Shown: one piece after another, positions 50,946 to 61,450 of the stretch
Position numbering within the stretch: the stretch's first letter is position 1
Layout of the letters: the number at the start of each line of letters is the position of its first letter
NCBI RefSeq assembly: GCF_022458985.1
Contig: NC_061774.1
Location: 9,476,616-9,540,615 of the forward strand
DNA: 64,000 bases
Direction: 5' to 3'
Origin: Mugil cephalus
Taxonomy: Eukaryota; Chordata; Actinopteri; Mugiliformes; Mugilidae
Made by a program: the position numbers and the translations under genes
The notes under the pieces: model-generated
Databases searched by the model: none
What the model saw: the letters and a program-made list of their open reading frames with translations, nothing else
What the model was told of the DNA's origin: nothing

Positions 50946-51520
50946 CAGTCAGCCGTAATATTATGACCACTCACAGGTTAAGTGAATTATCTCATTACCA
51001 GGATGTATGAGGCAACAAGTGAACATTTTGTCCTCAAAAGTCGATGATAGAAACAGGAAAGACGGGCTGATGGAAGGATCTGACTAACCTGGATGAGGGC
51101 TGGATGGGGTGTTCCTGGTCTAGAGTGGTCAGTATCTAAGTGGTCCGTGGAAGGAACAGCAGGGAACCAGTGGCCCGGTCATGGCCAACTAAAGCTCACT
51201 GATGTCCACAGGAAGCAAAGGTCCTATCCTTCATGTGGATGTCACTTTAACACGTACCAAACAACAAAGCATCGTGACAGACCACGTACCTTTCATGGAG
51301 ACAGTATGTCAGTGGTATTGACCTGGCCCCCAAATTCACCAGAACTGAATCCATCTGAGCATCTGTGGGATGTGTTGGACAAACAAGTGCAAACCCCCAG
51401 AGACTGCACCTCACAACCTGCAGCACTGGAAGGATCTGCTGCTAATGTCTTTATAGTTTTGGCAGTAAATGCAGGCAACACAATATCAGGCAGATGGTCA
51501 TAATGTTATACCTCATCTGT
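50946..51520 (+). mobile_element. Decayed Tc1-like DNA transposon with inverted ends
   Basis: Ends 'cagccgtaatattatgacca' (50950 onward) and 'ggtcataatgttatacctca' (about 51497-51516) are approximate inverted repeats. The plus-strand frame 51093-51503 contains a DDE transposase tail: TWPPNSPELNPSEHLWDVLD then KQVQ, with the third acid as Glu. The N-terminal DNA-binding domain and the first two catalytic Asp are not present, so this is an internally deleted, inactive copy. Confidence 0.75.
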
Positions 51521-51885
51521 GTGTATATGGGGACCACAATGGAATCCATAAAAGGAAACCGGTGCACTTCCTCTGCACTATACACATTGTCTCTGGAGGA
51601 AACGAACAGGTCATGTGTTTATTATTTTAAGACAGATATTTGAAAAGGGTAAATTTGTCTATTAAATTGACAGAAAAAAACAAACAAGCGATGGTTTCCG
51701 TAGCTCACGGCAGCTCGACCACGTAGACAACTCTACGTTCATTTAAATTACAGGACAACCTCCACCGTTTGTTTTTAATGAGAAGCGGTTCTCAAGCCGT
51801 CGGGTGTTCAGGATTTAGATCAATCAGACAAGACTGAATCAATGCCCATACTCTTATCCGTGTCCCATCACAAGCGCAGAGAGTC

Positions 51886-53618
51886 CTGCAAGTTTATTAC
51901 CAAACGATGACAGCTGTTTATCTTCGAGGTTCGAAAAAAGAAACATGACACCCGAGTGCAACAGAAATGTTAAGGCTCTGTTAAATTCTCAGCTTCAAAG
52001 AAACAGAAATACAACATACCATGTATTCTGAAAACCCACGAAAAGCAAAAACTAGTATAAAATTAAAAGTTTCAAACTGGCTACCCATATCATTAGCTTT
52101 TAATAAATAGGTTACTATAAGAAAAAGAAAAAGTACAAAGTTAAATCTGATTAACTGTGCCAGAACTCTTAAAAAATTTTTTAAAATCAAACCACATCGC
52201 GGCGACGAGGAATCGGCGTCTCCTGAATTTAAAGCAACACACGTCATGTAGTCAAACACGAATATGCACTGTGAGCCTCCTTTGGTCGTTCCAAAATCGT
52301 TCTCCTGCACAGACTCCTCGGGGAAAACGGTAAATGGAAGACCTGCGTCCACGCGAGTCATGCCTCGTTGAGACGTTTGACAGAATTCAGGCTGAAAGCA
52401 GTAAAATGGCTCATCCTCATCACTTCAAAGTAAACGTTTTCACTTTTAAAAACATGCATATTTTCAGGTGAGTTTGTCTGCTTCAGGCTACCGCGAATAA
52501 CGACGACAATTAAAATCCCCCTTGATGTAAATATTACTGGTTAAATCCACAGTCATTCACTCTGTTTACGCAGGTTTAAAAACACGACTTTTAAGTAAGT
52601 TAATAGAAATATTTAGCATGAGATTTTCAAAATAAAATGAGCAGTACACCTGGGCAGCAAACCGGTTGAAGTATGCATGCCTAAAAGTCAAAATGTTTTA
52701 TGAAATACTTTGTCAAATTTCAAACTTGAGACATAATACAAGTAATAATAAAGTATATAATAGTGATTAAAGCAGCTTTAAAAAGAAGCCGCAACCTCAC
52801 AAACACTCCTGCTTAGTATTTCAGAGATACTTCCACCTACGAGGAAAAAAAAAAACAAAAACAAAGAGAAATTCACAGATGGCTGTTCTTACAGGTCAGT
52901 TTGTCTGACTCCTTCCTCGGTCGTCACAAAAGGCCGTTGAGGTTGCAGCAGAAACATCTTCTAACAGTTATGATATCAAAAATAGGACCGATGTCTTTGC
53001 TGTCAGAAACCGCCATGAGCAGAAACGTTACCGGCCGCGGTAAGTTTTTTGTCAGTAGGGTTGAAAGTCAGGCTGTTCCCAGGTTCACGTTTGCTTGCGG
53101 TGATCCACGCAAACGCAGAGTCTGTGTAAAAAAAAAAAAAAGAGACAAAAACAGAGATTACCCAGTGCGGCAGGTTTAGAGGGCAGGGGTTAGCGCAGAC
53201 AGTATCTCTCACAAGAATCTAAAGTGAACTTCCTGTTTTGGAACATAATTTCTTTTTCAGGATGTTACATTTTCCTCTTTCTGCGGCTCGCCTCACAGGA
53301 CTGTCCGCTTCATTAACCTCTGCTCTTTGGGCCCTGAGCGGGCTCACAGTTGTGTTCTCCGTGCCGCATACTTTCTGCAATCGTATGATAACAAGCTAAA
53401 CCAACGGTTTGTGCGGAGCAGCACCACCCACTCGTCTTTCTCACTCCCAGCCAAATCTCTCCTCTCCCTCACGCCGCACTAAAACGGCACACACTCATCC
53501 ATGTGTCAGATTCCCCCTCAGCCCGTGAAGCATCTTTACACAAGCACCGCAGGGAACATTTCGTCACATTTTGTAAAATTAGCGTTAACCTTACTAATAG
53601 CGTGCCCGTACCTCTTCC
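51886..53618 (-). other. rap2c: rap2c 3' UTR with poly(A) signal
   Basis: Non-coding stretch after the rap2c stop on the minus strand. An AATAAA on the minus strand corresponds to tttatt at 51893-51898, which would give a 3' UTR of about 1.7 kb. A 126-codon frame at 51981-52361 shows no domain and is taken as chance. Confidence 0.5.
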
Positions 53619-54745
53619 TCACTGCACCACGCAGGCCGTGCAGCATTGCTCCTGCTTCTCCGGGAGCGTGGAGTAATTCATCTGTCGGACGATCTCCGCG
53701 AAGAGCTCGTCCACCATGGTCTTGCTCTTGGCAGAGGTCTCAATGAAGGGGCAGCCCCACTCTTGAGCCAGGGCCCGTCCGTCCGATCCAGCGACCTCGC
53801 GCTCGGACTCCAGGTCGACCTTGTTCCCGACCAGGATCAACGGCACCTTCTCGAAGCGCTTCACTCGCACTATTTGGTCTCGCATCGGCCTGATGTCCTG
53901 AGAGACAGACAGGAAAACACGAATGAGTGAGCCATCATAACACCGCTCAGTGTATTAGCAGATATTAGAGGAGAGAAGTCATAACAATAAAAGGAAATGT
54001 CTGCGTTACCACAAAACAGGAAATGCAGACGTGTAAACAGCTGATGGAAGATTTCTGTATCGGCTGCAAAGAAACTCGATTTCACAGTCTGATAGGGGCA
54101 CGACGTTATCAGTGCAAAGTTATGGCTGTTATCTATCTACAACCCTCTGTACTTTAGTAATTTATCAGTTGTCTAAAGTTTGCAAACTCGGAAAGTGTGG
54201 AGGGTGATAAAGACAAGATGTGGTAGCTCTACAGACACAGATAGACCCAAACGAACAGCAAATGAATGTTTATCATAAGGCCCATATGTGTTGGGTGTCA
54301 ATACACCATGGGGGGCAACACACTATTACTAGAGCATTTAAAGTTTGCACCTTTTTGTCTTTTAATAACAGAGTTCAGTCTGGGTGGTGCCTCCACCCAT
54401 GTGGATGTCCTACTTGCTAAGGTCCAGGTGTGTTGTGTTGTGTTGTGTTGTGTTGTGTTGCGGTGCAGATACCTGGAAGCTCTGCTGGTTGACCAGGCTG
54501 TAGACCAGGATGAAGCCCTGGCCGTTCTTGATGTACAGGTCCCTCATGGAGGCGAACTGCTCGGTCCCGGCCGTGTCCAGGATCTCCAGCACGGACGGAG
54601 AGGAGTCCACCTCGATCTCCTTTCGGTAAAAGTCCTCGATGGTCGGGTCGTATTTCTCGATGAAGGTGCCGGTCACAAACTGGACGGTGAGAGCGGACTT
54701 GCCGACCCCCCCGCTGCCCAGGACCACCACTTTGTATTCCTTCAT
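53619..54745 (-). CDS. rap2c: Ras-related GTPase Rap2c, complete
   Basis: Two coding exons, 54473-54745 and 53619-53897, join in phase 0 after NQQSFQ, giving 183 residues, the standard Rap2 length. The P-loop is Gly10-SGGVGKS. The effector region is Tyr32-DPTIEDFY with Phe39, which marks Rap2 against Ser39 in Rap1. Switch II is DTAGTEQF with Thr61, the Rap replacement for Gln. Guanine-specificity motifs NKVD and ETSAK are present. The tail [14 protein letters not shown], with Cys176/177 for palmitoylation and a Cys180-V-V-Q prenylation box, matches RAP2C and not RAP2A (CNIQ). Residue 2 is Lys where mammals have Arg. Rap2 proteins act at plasma and recycling-endosome membranes in adhesion, mechanosensing and kinase signalling (TNIK/MAP4K). 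The intron is 575 bp. Confidence 0.96.
54431..54460. repeat. (TGTTG)6 pentanucleotide repeat beside rap2c donor site
   Basis: Six perfect TGTTG units begin only about a dozen bases inside the rap2c intron from the exon 1 donor. In transcript sense the repeat reads CAACA. Confidence 0.9.
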
Positions 54746-55200
54746 TGGGGCGGGCTAAGCTAAGCAGCTAACCACGTAGCTACGCTGCTATACTCGCTCC
54801 AGATACATCGATCAGGCCTTTAAAAGAGCGAACTGCCAACAAGTAGAAACCACCTTCATTCAATAAACTCGGCCTCTCATGTCTGTTGTTTTTTCTACCG
54901 CCGTCTAGCTAGTTAGTCAAAGTTGACGTCTGTTATCTGTGGTGTTAGTTAGCCGTGAAGCTACGTCTCCTCTGAGCCATACCCGAGCCTCGAGCCGCTA
55001 CACCGGCTCTGATAAACCACAGCTACCCAGCTACAGACCCTACGCCGTCCCAGCAGACAGCATGCCAGGCCCCTCACAGCAGCGCTGGATGTGTCCCGAC
55101 GATGCAGCCTAGTCCAGCCCGGGCCTGGTCCTGGTGCTGGTGCTGGTGCTGGTCCTGGTTCTGGTTCCGGCCCCTCGCCTCGGCCCCGGGGCGGTATTAT
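54746..55200 (-). promoter_or_regulatory. rap2c: rap2c 5' UTR and promoter region
   Basis: Sequence upstream of the rap2c ATG becomes GC-rich towards 55.0-55.2 kb, with a short imperfect trinucleotide-like run (ctggtgctggtgctggtgct) and CpG-containing DNA (cccctcgcctcggccccggg). No TATA box or initiator could be fixed. The transcription start is unknown. Confidence 0.4.
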
Positions 55201-55734
55201 GGACGGACCACCCGCAGACTCAGTGTCACGGTCCCAGGGTCCATTGGCGTCTGATAAATTTGTTAGTTTGTTTGACTGCGTTCACGGAAGCTTTGGTTTC
55301 AGAAAGAAAATCTTTTTCCACCAAGTGATTTCCTGAAGCTAACAGCCTGCTTCCGCTAACGAAAACCACATGTCCGGGGCGGGGGGGATTGTTTTCAGAA
55401 TAAAAGCTAATTCAAGGCAGGAGGGGAAAACTGTGGAGGTGCTGAAAACATGAATGCATGACTTAATGTAACCCCATGCAAAAAAAAAAAAAAAAAACAT
55501 GTCTGGTAGTCAGATGCTTGTCTGTTTTGACTTAGATTCAATTAATAACAAATGAGTAAAATGAAAACAGTTCTAGATTATAATAGACTTAATAAACACT
55601 TCAAAATCACAAGAGACAGATAAAAATAGTATAAGCATAAAATAATACAGAATTAGCATATGAACAACTGTATAAGAAGTAGAGATAGAAGAATAATACG
55701 TTATATGCACAGTAAGGAGCAGAGTTGAATCAGT

Positions 55735-56160
55735 CTGTTGGAGAATTAGCTCCTCTGCCCCTCTAGTGTTTGGTTTAGTGAATGGGATGGATTGTCCATA
55801 ATGATGTCTTTCTCTGCTGGTACTCCCTCAACAAACCACAGCAAAGTACAGGGAACTCACTACAACAGACTGGTAGAAAGACTCCAGTAACTCACTACAC
55901 ATTAAAAACCCTGAGCTTCCTCAGGAAGTAGAGTCTACTCAGACCCTTCTGGTCCACAGCATCACTGTTGGCTCTGGATGGTGATGGACTCCACTGGACT
56001 TCCTCCTGAAGTCAGTGACCAGCTCCTTGGTCTTGTCCACATTCAGGAGTATGTGTTTTGCCTGGGACCACTCTGGTCAGTGTCCTACACTCCACCTCTT
56101 ATCCGTTTAATACACCCAGGAGCAGCTTCTAGTTGTAGATTGAGCCTTTACGTCAATAAA
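55735..56160 (-). mobile_element. LINE reverse-transcriptase 3' remnant
   Basis: The minus strand, across frames, encodes pieces typical of the C-terminal end of a non-LTR retrotransposon ORF2: KGLSRLYFLRKLRVFNV, then a short block ending in CCGLL. Upstream is a degraded CGQDQGAGH...LQEE block that resembles the 'kTKELVVDFR' region. Several stops are present. The clade was not determined. Confidence 0.5.
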
Positions 56161-56559
56161 TATCAAATTTGAGGACTGCCCTTGTCATACCAAACATCAT
56201 TTCCTGCGAGTATCACATTAAATCAGCAGATGTGCCAAAGGAACTAACTTAATTCCAACCTTGTTGAACAAGATAAAGATTATATTGGTTGCCATCCTCC
56301 AGGGGATTACCTCACCTGTACAGTGACCAGTGTACCTCAGGGTGTGTTTATAGCCGCATCAAACTTGTGGTCATCTACCTTTATCTCATTCTTGAAAAAG
56401 CAAAAAAGCCGACAGCAATAATGTAGCATAATGTTATAACTCATTGCTGTATTTTCACCATAGGTGCATGTGTTTACTTGTTACTGGCTCAGACAGTGGA
56501 TGGACAGCTATAAAAGGGACACATTCATTGGGTGTACCCGTATACTCTAGGTATACAGC

Positions 56560-57610
56560 TGCTTATTAATGTAAGTTTTCAATCAGTTGAACGATCTGCT
56601 GAAGTTCAAACACAGCAGCAGATTGGGGGATTACAGTGACCTTGAATGTAGCACGGTTGTTAGTGGCAGATAAACTGGTCTGAGTATTTTAGGAACCTCT
56701 GATCTACTGGGATTTTCCACACACAACAACCTGTAGGACACAGGTCTTCAAGAGGGGGTCCGCAGAGGTACTGCAGGGGGGTTGCAAAGTCTTTGGTTGA
56801 TTAGACATTTTTATATACTTTTTAAAATTTCCTCACAACTAATTTTTTAATACACATTGACATGAATATAACATATTTTAGTAAAGGGATTAATATTGAA
56901 TGAAAAATGATAATAATAATATATATTTATAAACAGCACTAGACCGAGTTTAATATAGAATACATACATTAGGTTGGGGTCCCTACTTCATCTCTCCATC
57001 AGTTTGGGGGTCTTTGGCCTGCCTGACATATCAGACCTGCTCTAGGGTTTACAATTCTGTCTGATACAGAGAAGACGACTGTTGATGACAGAAGAAAGAA
57101 CGACAGACAGTTGAGCTGATAGAGAAGGACATGTAATGTAACAGAAATGTGAGCTTGACATCGTCAATAACAGGAAAGGGAAGCTACAGTCCACAAGGGC
57201 TCAACAAAGTTGGACAATAGAAGGCAGAGAGCTGCCGTCTGGACTTACGAGGCTCCACTTCTGCTGTGACATTTGGATGGCAGCGTCAGAATTAGGTTTG
57301 AGCAACATGAAACAATTGATCCATCCTGTCTTATGTCGATGGTTCAGGTGGCTGCTGGTCTGATGGTGTGTGGCGAATATCTTCTTGGTTTTGGGCCCCT
57401 TACTATTGTTTAAATACCACATCCTACCTTAGTATTGCTGCTGACCATGTCCATGTCTTTATGACCACAGTGTACCATCTTCTGATGATCTTAGTCTAAC
57501 AGAGCACCTTTGGGATGCGGTGGAGCGTCACGTCACAATGAATCAAGGCAGTTCTGAAGACAGTATTAGCAAGTTGTAGCTAATGAGCTGGGTGTAATGA
57601 AGTCTGTTTT
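56560..57610 (+). mobile_element. Decayed Tc1-like transposon with an internal insertion
   Basis: Plus-strand pieces appear in transposase order: 'ctggtctgagtattttagga' then 'tctgatctactgggattttc' (DNA-binding part, about 56.67-56.73 kb). Next come 'ttggacaatagaag', 'cacttctgctgtgacatttg' and 'gttcaggtggctgctggtct'. The last part is 'gagcacctttgggatgcggt', matching the EHLWD motif, near 57.51 kb. Many stops and deletions are present. Between about 56.74 and 57.04 kb an unrelated stretch (gtcttcaagagggggtccgc ... tggggtccctacttcatctc) interrupts it, possibly another element. Confidence 0.6.
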
Positions 57611-59775
57611 TAAAAAATCATAAATCAAAGTTTAGACAAATGTCCACTGAATAAAAAAACACACAGCCAGGAGATCACAATGATGTGTTTTATTTAAGGT
57701 CAAAACAGAAATCGCAGAACTCATCATAGGCACAGTAACTTACTCTTAATAGCTATACACTGCAAAATAAATTGGCATGTAGCACGGCAGCACATACAAG
57801 CACCACAAGCAGAAAAATAGAGCAAAGCGGGAGGTGACTAAGAAACAGCAGTCACGTTCAAGTCTGTCCTAGAGTGTCAGAGAGAGTTTTTCAGATATGG
57901 CTTAGTCCTGAACAGTCTTTGGCCCTCATCATCTCTTCCACAGGTTCAGTCTGAGATTGTACCCAAATGAAAAGATCATTTATAGACTCACCACCAAAGG
58001 GTTTTAAATAAAAGAGTTACACACACTCTGTACATGTTCTGACATTTTTTTTTTTGTTTGTTTTGTTTTTTGTCAATTTAAATGAGGAACAATTTGCACG
58101 ATAAAGGCACAAACACAACCGAAAGTAATGGTAACAATACACCAATTTCAAATCTTATTCAGTCGACTGGAAAACACACAGTATTTTAAAACAGCTGTAC
58201 ACTGGGACAGCAACGATGAAGGGAGCTGGTGAGTCACAGTAAAGAAGCTTTGGTGAGTTTTGGGTACACATCGTTCAGAGACACTTTGACGTCAGCATTC
58301 AACAGTCAGAGGGCTGTGAACCAATTCTCCAGGATGACTCAGTCAATCCACCGCTAGGACAAGTGCCATGGCAACAAAACCGCTGGCTTTAAGAGCAATT
58401 GAAGAGCATCATATGTCCAAGGATGCTGCCGCGAGAATAACATCGGAAAACCATGTTTGTTTGCTGCTTTGACTAAACTCCTGATTTATTATTCTGAACA
58501 ACAACAGCGAGGGAGGTAAAATTATAGAAACCAAAGTGAATCTGAAACCCTGCGAGCACGTCTCTCATCAACGTTCCTCCGTGATTTTAAGTCTGCTCCG
58601 AGTCTTTCCTGGGTGTTTGCTGATGGAGCTACTCTGTGCTTTACTTTGGTGCTTTACTTTAGCTTAGAGAGGAATATATCTGCACGTTGTTTATTCACGA
58701 TGAGCATTATGTTGGTACCAGTTTATCTCGGACGGACTCTTCCTTCTAATCCACCGCTCCTGTCTGATGTCAGGGTCACTTATCTCTGAAACAGAAATGA
58801 TCCCGAAACTGAACTGAAATAAGCTTTTTTTTGAAGCAAAACCGTTCGTAGTGTACACTTAGGCAATGTCATGCTTGGCAAAGAACAGGGCTCGAGCAAA
58901 CATACAAACAAAGGACAGATCCTTCAAAGCAATCTTTTCACACTGTAATAAAACAATAAAACAATAGACATACTGTATCATTAACAATACATTGATTTTT
59001 TAATCAGCTCTTTTATCTGTATTTATTCAAAATAAATTTTGAGTATTTTGACATAGTTATGTACATAAGTGCAAACAAGGTGAACGTCACACATTCGTAT
59101 ACACCTCAGCAAGGATCGACATCACCCAGCACAGCTGGGCAGGAAGAGACTTCTGGACCACCTTCAGGGTCCGAACAGAAACACAACTCGCCAACAAAAG
59201 CTCAACGCAGACGACTCCGAGCCAGGCTGTCTGGTGTGTGGGACCAGCGACGACCGCTCACTGGCCCGACTTTACAGAAAACCTCCGGTGAGTCCAGAAG
59301 CCTCTTTACCTCCCTGACAGAAAGGTGTTTGCTTTAAAAGCCAAAGTCCATTCTTATTTCTCAAAAACACAATGTAGGAGAAAAAAGAGAGAAAAAAAAC
59401 AAAAAACGACAACAATTAAGGTCAAAGAAACACAACAAAATAAACACCTGACCTCCCCTAAGGACATTTGGATATAACAAGGATTTAAGTTTCCATATAA
59501 AATATTTAATCAAGTTGCAAGAACAAGACAAACTAATTAGACATTCCCTTTTTGAATAAGTTAGTGTTTTATGTCATTTTAATTAATGTGAGGAAAAACA
59601 AAATCACTATTAAGGATAATAGAAAGGTAGCCATGTTGTCATTTTGTTGCCATAGCAACAGCAACTATTACCATTAACAATGACTCCATCATTGTGTACA
59701 AATGATTTTTAGGTTATACTGTTTTTCTTGTTGGTCTACACAAACTATTAACTATATATAAATGACAGTTTTTAT

Positions 59776-59803
59776 TATTATTATCATTATTATTATTATT
59801 TCC
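59776..59803. repeat. (TTA)n microsatellite
   Basis: Run of ttattattatcattattatt-type units followed by a T tract near 59.81 kb. Confidence 0.8.
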
Positions 59804-60472
59804 ATGCCGTGTTTTTTTTTTTTTATCAGATAAAAAAAGAAACTTAACAGTTAATACATTTTCATACACAGCTATCACATCTTTATACAGTGATCCAGAA
59901 ATAAGGCCCTTTGTTTGTTTGTATTCTGTATTGACTGTCCACATCTGATCACAACAATCGTTTCACATGTTCCACAGTTGTGACTCAGGTCTGTGCGGAA
60001 AAAATACAGTGAGGCCAAAACAGGAAATCAAGCACAAGAGAATGAGAGAGGGAAAGAGGTAAAAACTATTTCTTATTAAATTTTTTTCTCATGCCAACCA
60101 CAGTTCCCCAGACTAACACAATCTTGAGCGTTGACAGATGCCCTCAGCAGGCACCATTTATTAATCAAGTATTCTGTTTTTTTTTTTTTTTATTGTTGTT
60201 TTTTTTGTTTTGTTTTTTTTGTTTTTCAGCTGGACAGCAGTCAGTCAGTGAAGGCATGTGAGGGCGGGGGTCGATAGAAGAGGGGGGGTTTTCTTGGCTG
60301 GACAAAGCTAGTCTTTCAAAGCTGTAAGATTTAGACAAAATGATTTGTCTTGACATTCTGTTAATTTCATCAAGTCGAAAACAAGCTGGGAGCTGAGAGA
60401 AAACACACAAGGGGCGACACATACTGTCTGATTCACCCAAAGTAGATAGAAATAAAAGTTTCAGCATTTAGG

Positions 60473-60473
<1 letters not shown>

Positions 60474-60513
<40 letters not shown>
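60474..60513. repeat. (CA)n microsatellite
   Basis: About 19 uninterrupted CA units. Simple sequence repeat and a likely polymorphic marker. Confidence 0.95.
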
Positions 60514-60516
<3 letters not shown>

Positions 60517-61426
60517 TTCTGAGGGTCAAATGAGGAGTTTGATATCACTCTGTAAATATGAAGCTTGAACCAGGAGACAATCAGCTCAGCGTTAAGACCT
60601 GAAAAAGGCTGGATCAGACGTAGAGCGAGACCACTATTTATAAATAGTTCTCCCAACAGAGCGACTCCAGACCACACATTTTTCTCTTCGGGGGAATTTT
60701 GTCTTCCGGGCTATTCAACATCCCATGGGATCTCAAATGAGTGGCTGAAGTCTAAACAAATGTGGATGATTAAATGGCCGGGGAGACACTGGGCGTAGTC
60801 TTCATTTAGTAAAGATGTGGTGTGTTCGCCACTGTTAGCTAACATGGCTACTAATGTGTTTATGGTTGCTAGGCAACTCTGTTAGCTGCTTCATGTCCTT
60901 GAAGAAAACTTCTTTTCTTAAGCATATGATAATAAACAGAATCGGGACGACGCTGATTTATCTGGATCCTCAGAAGAACTAAATTCTCCTGTTTACTAAT
61001 ACAATAGGAATTCGTAACGCTGAGTGTCTGTGCACTGATTGAACAAACAAGAAGCAGCGCGTTGATTAATGAGCTGTAGGAGTGCTGCAAAGAGTACTTT
61101 GTCATTTTTAGACAGATCGAGGCCAGAACAGTTTGCAGTCCAAATTAATTAGTCGCTGGTTTTAGCTTCATATTTATATTCACCCAAACGCCAGCGCAGC
61201 ATCGATCTTCTCACTAAAAGTACGAAGAAACCAAACGAGCACTCTGTTTCTTTAACTGCTACAGTTAAGGTGTAATTGGGGCGTCCAGGTGGTAAAGAGG
61301 GAAAAAGCTTTCGCTCGTCTAAAACCAGACTCACTCCCAGGAGGCGGTGCTTCTTACTCAGCCCCAGCTGAACACATCTGGCGGCGTTGATGGGTGTTAA
61401 ACCGGGGTCAGATTAGATCCTTGTCT

Positions 61427-61450
61427 CAGCAGCAGCAGCAGCAGCAGCAG
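61427..61450. repeat. (CAG)8 trinucleotide repeat, apparently non-coding
   Basis: Eight CAG units followed by ctcctcctgg. No coding exon is recognised around it. Confidence 0.9.

Larger units (their letters stand above)
48420..51885. other. Intergenic region between alg13 and rap2c
   Basis: Apart from the transposon at 50.95-51.52 kb, no gene is recognised. A GC-richer patch at 50.15-50.35 kb ends in a weak candidate C-terminal exon on the minus strand (50139-50215). A poly(A) tract lies at about 50.43-50.45 kb. Confidence 0.5.

Noticed and set aside
51981-52361. 126-codon minus-strand frame
   Set aside because: It lies in the inferred rap2c 3' UTR. A hydrophobic run comes from A/T-rich codons, and there is no family match.
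52901-53212. Overlapping short frames on both strands near 53 kb
   Set aside because: They fall in the inferred rap2c 3' UTR and end in A/T runs. No similarity recognised.
60565-60798. 77-codon plus-strand frame
   Set aside because: No domain, no splice partner, and composition typical of chance frames.
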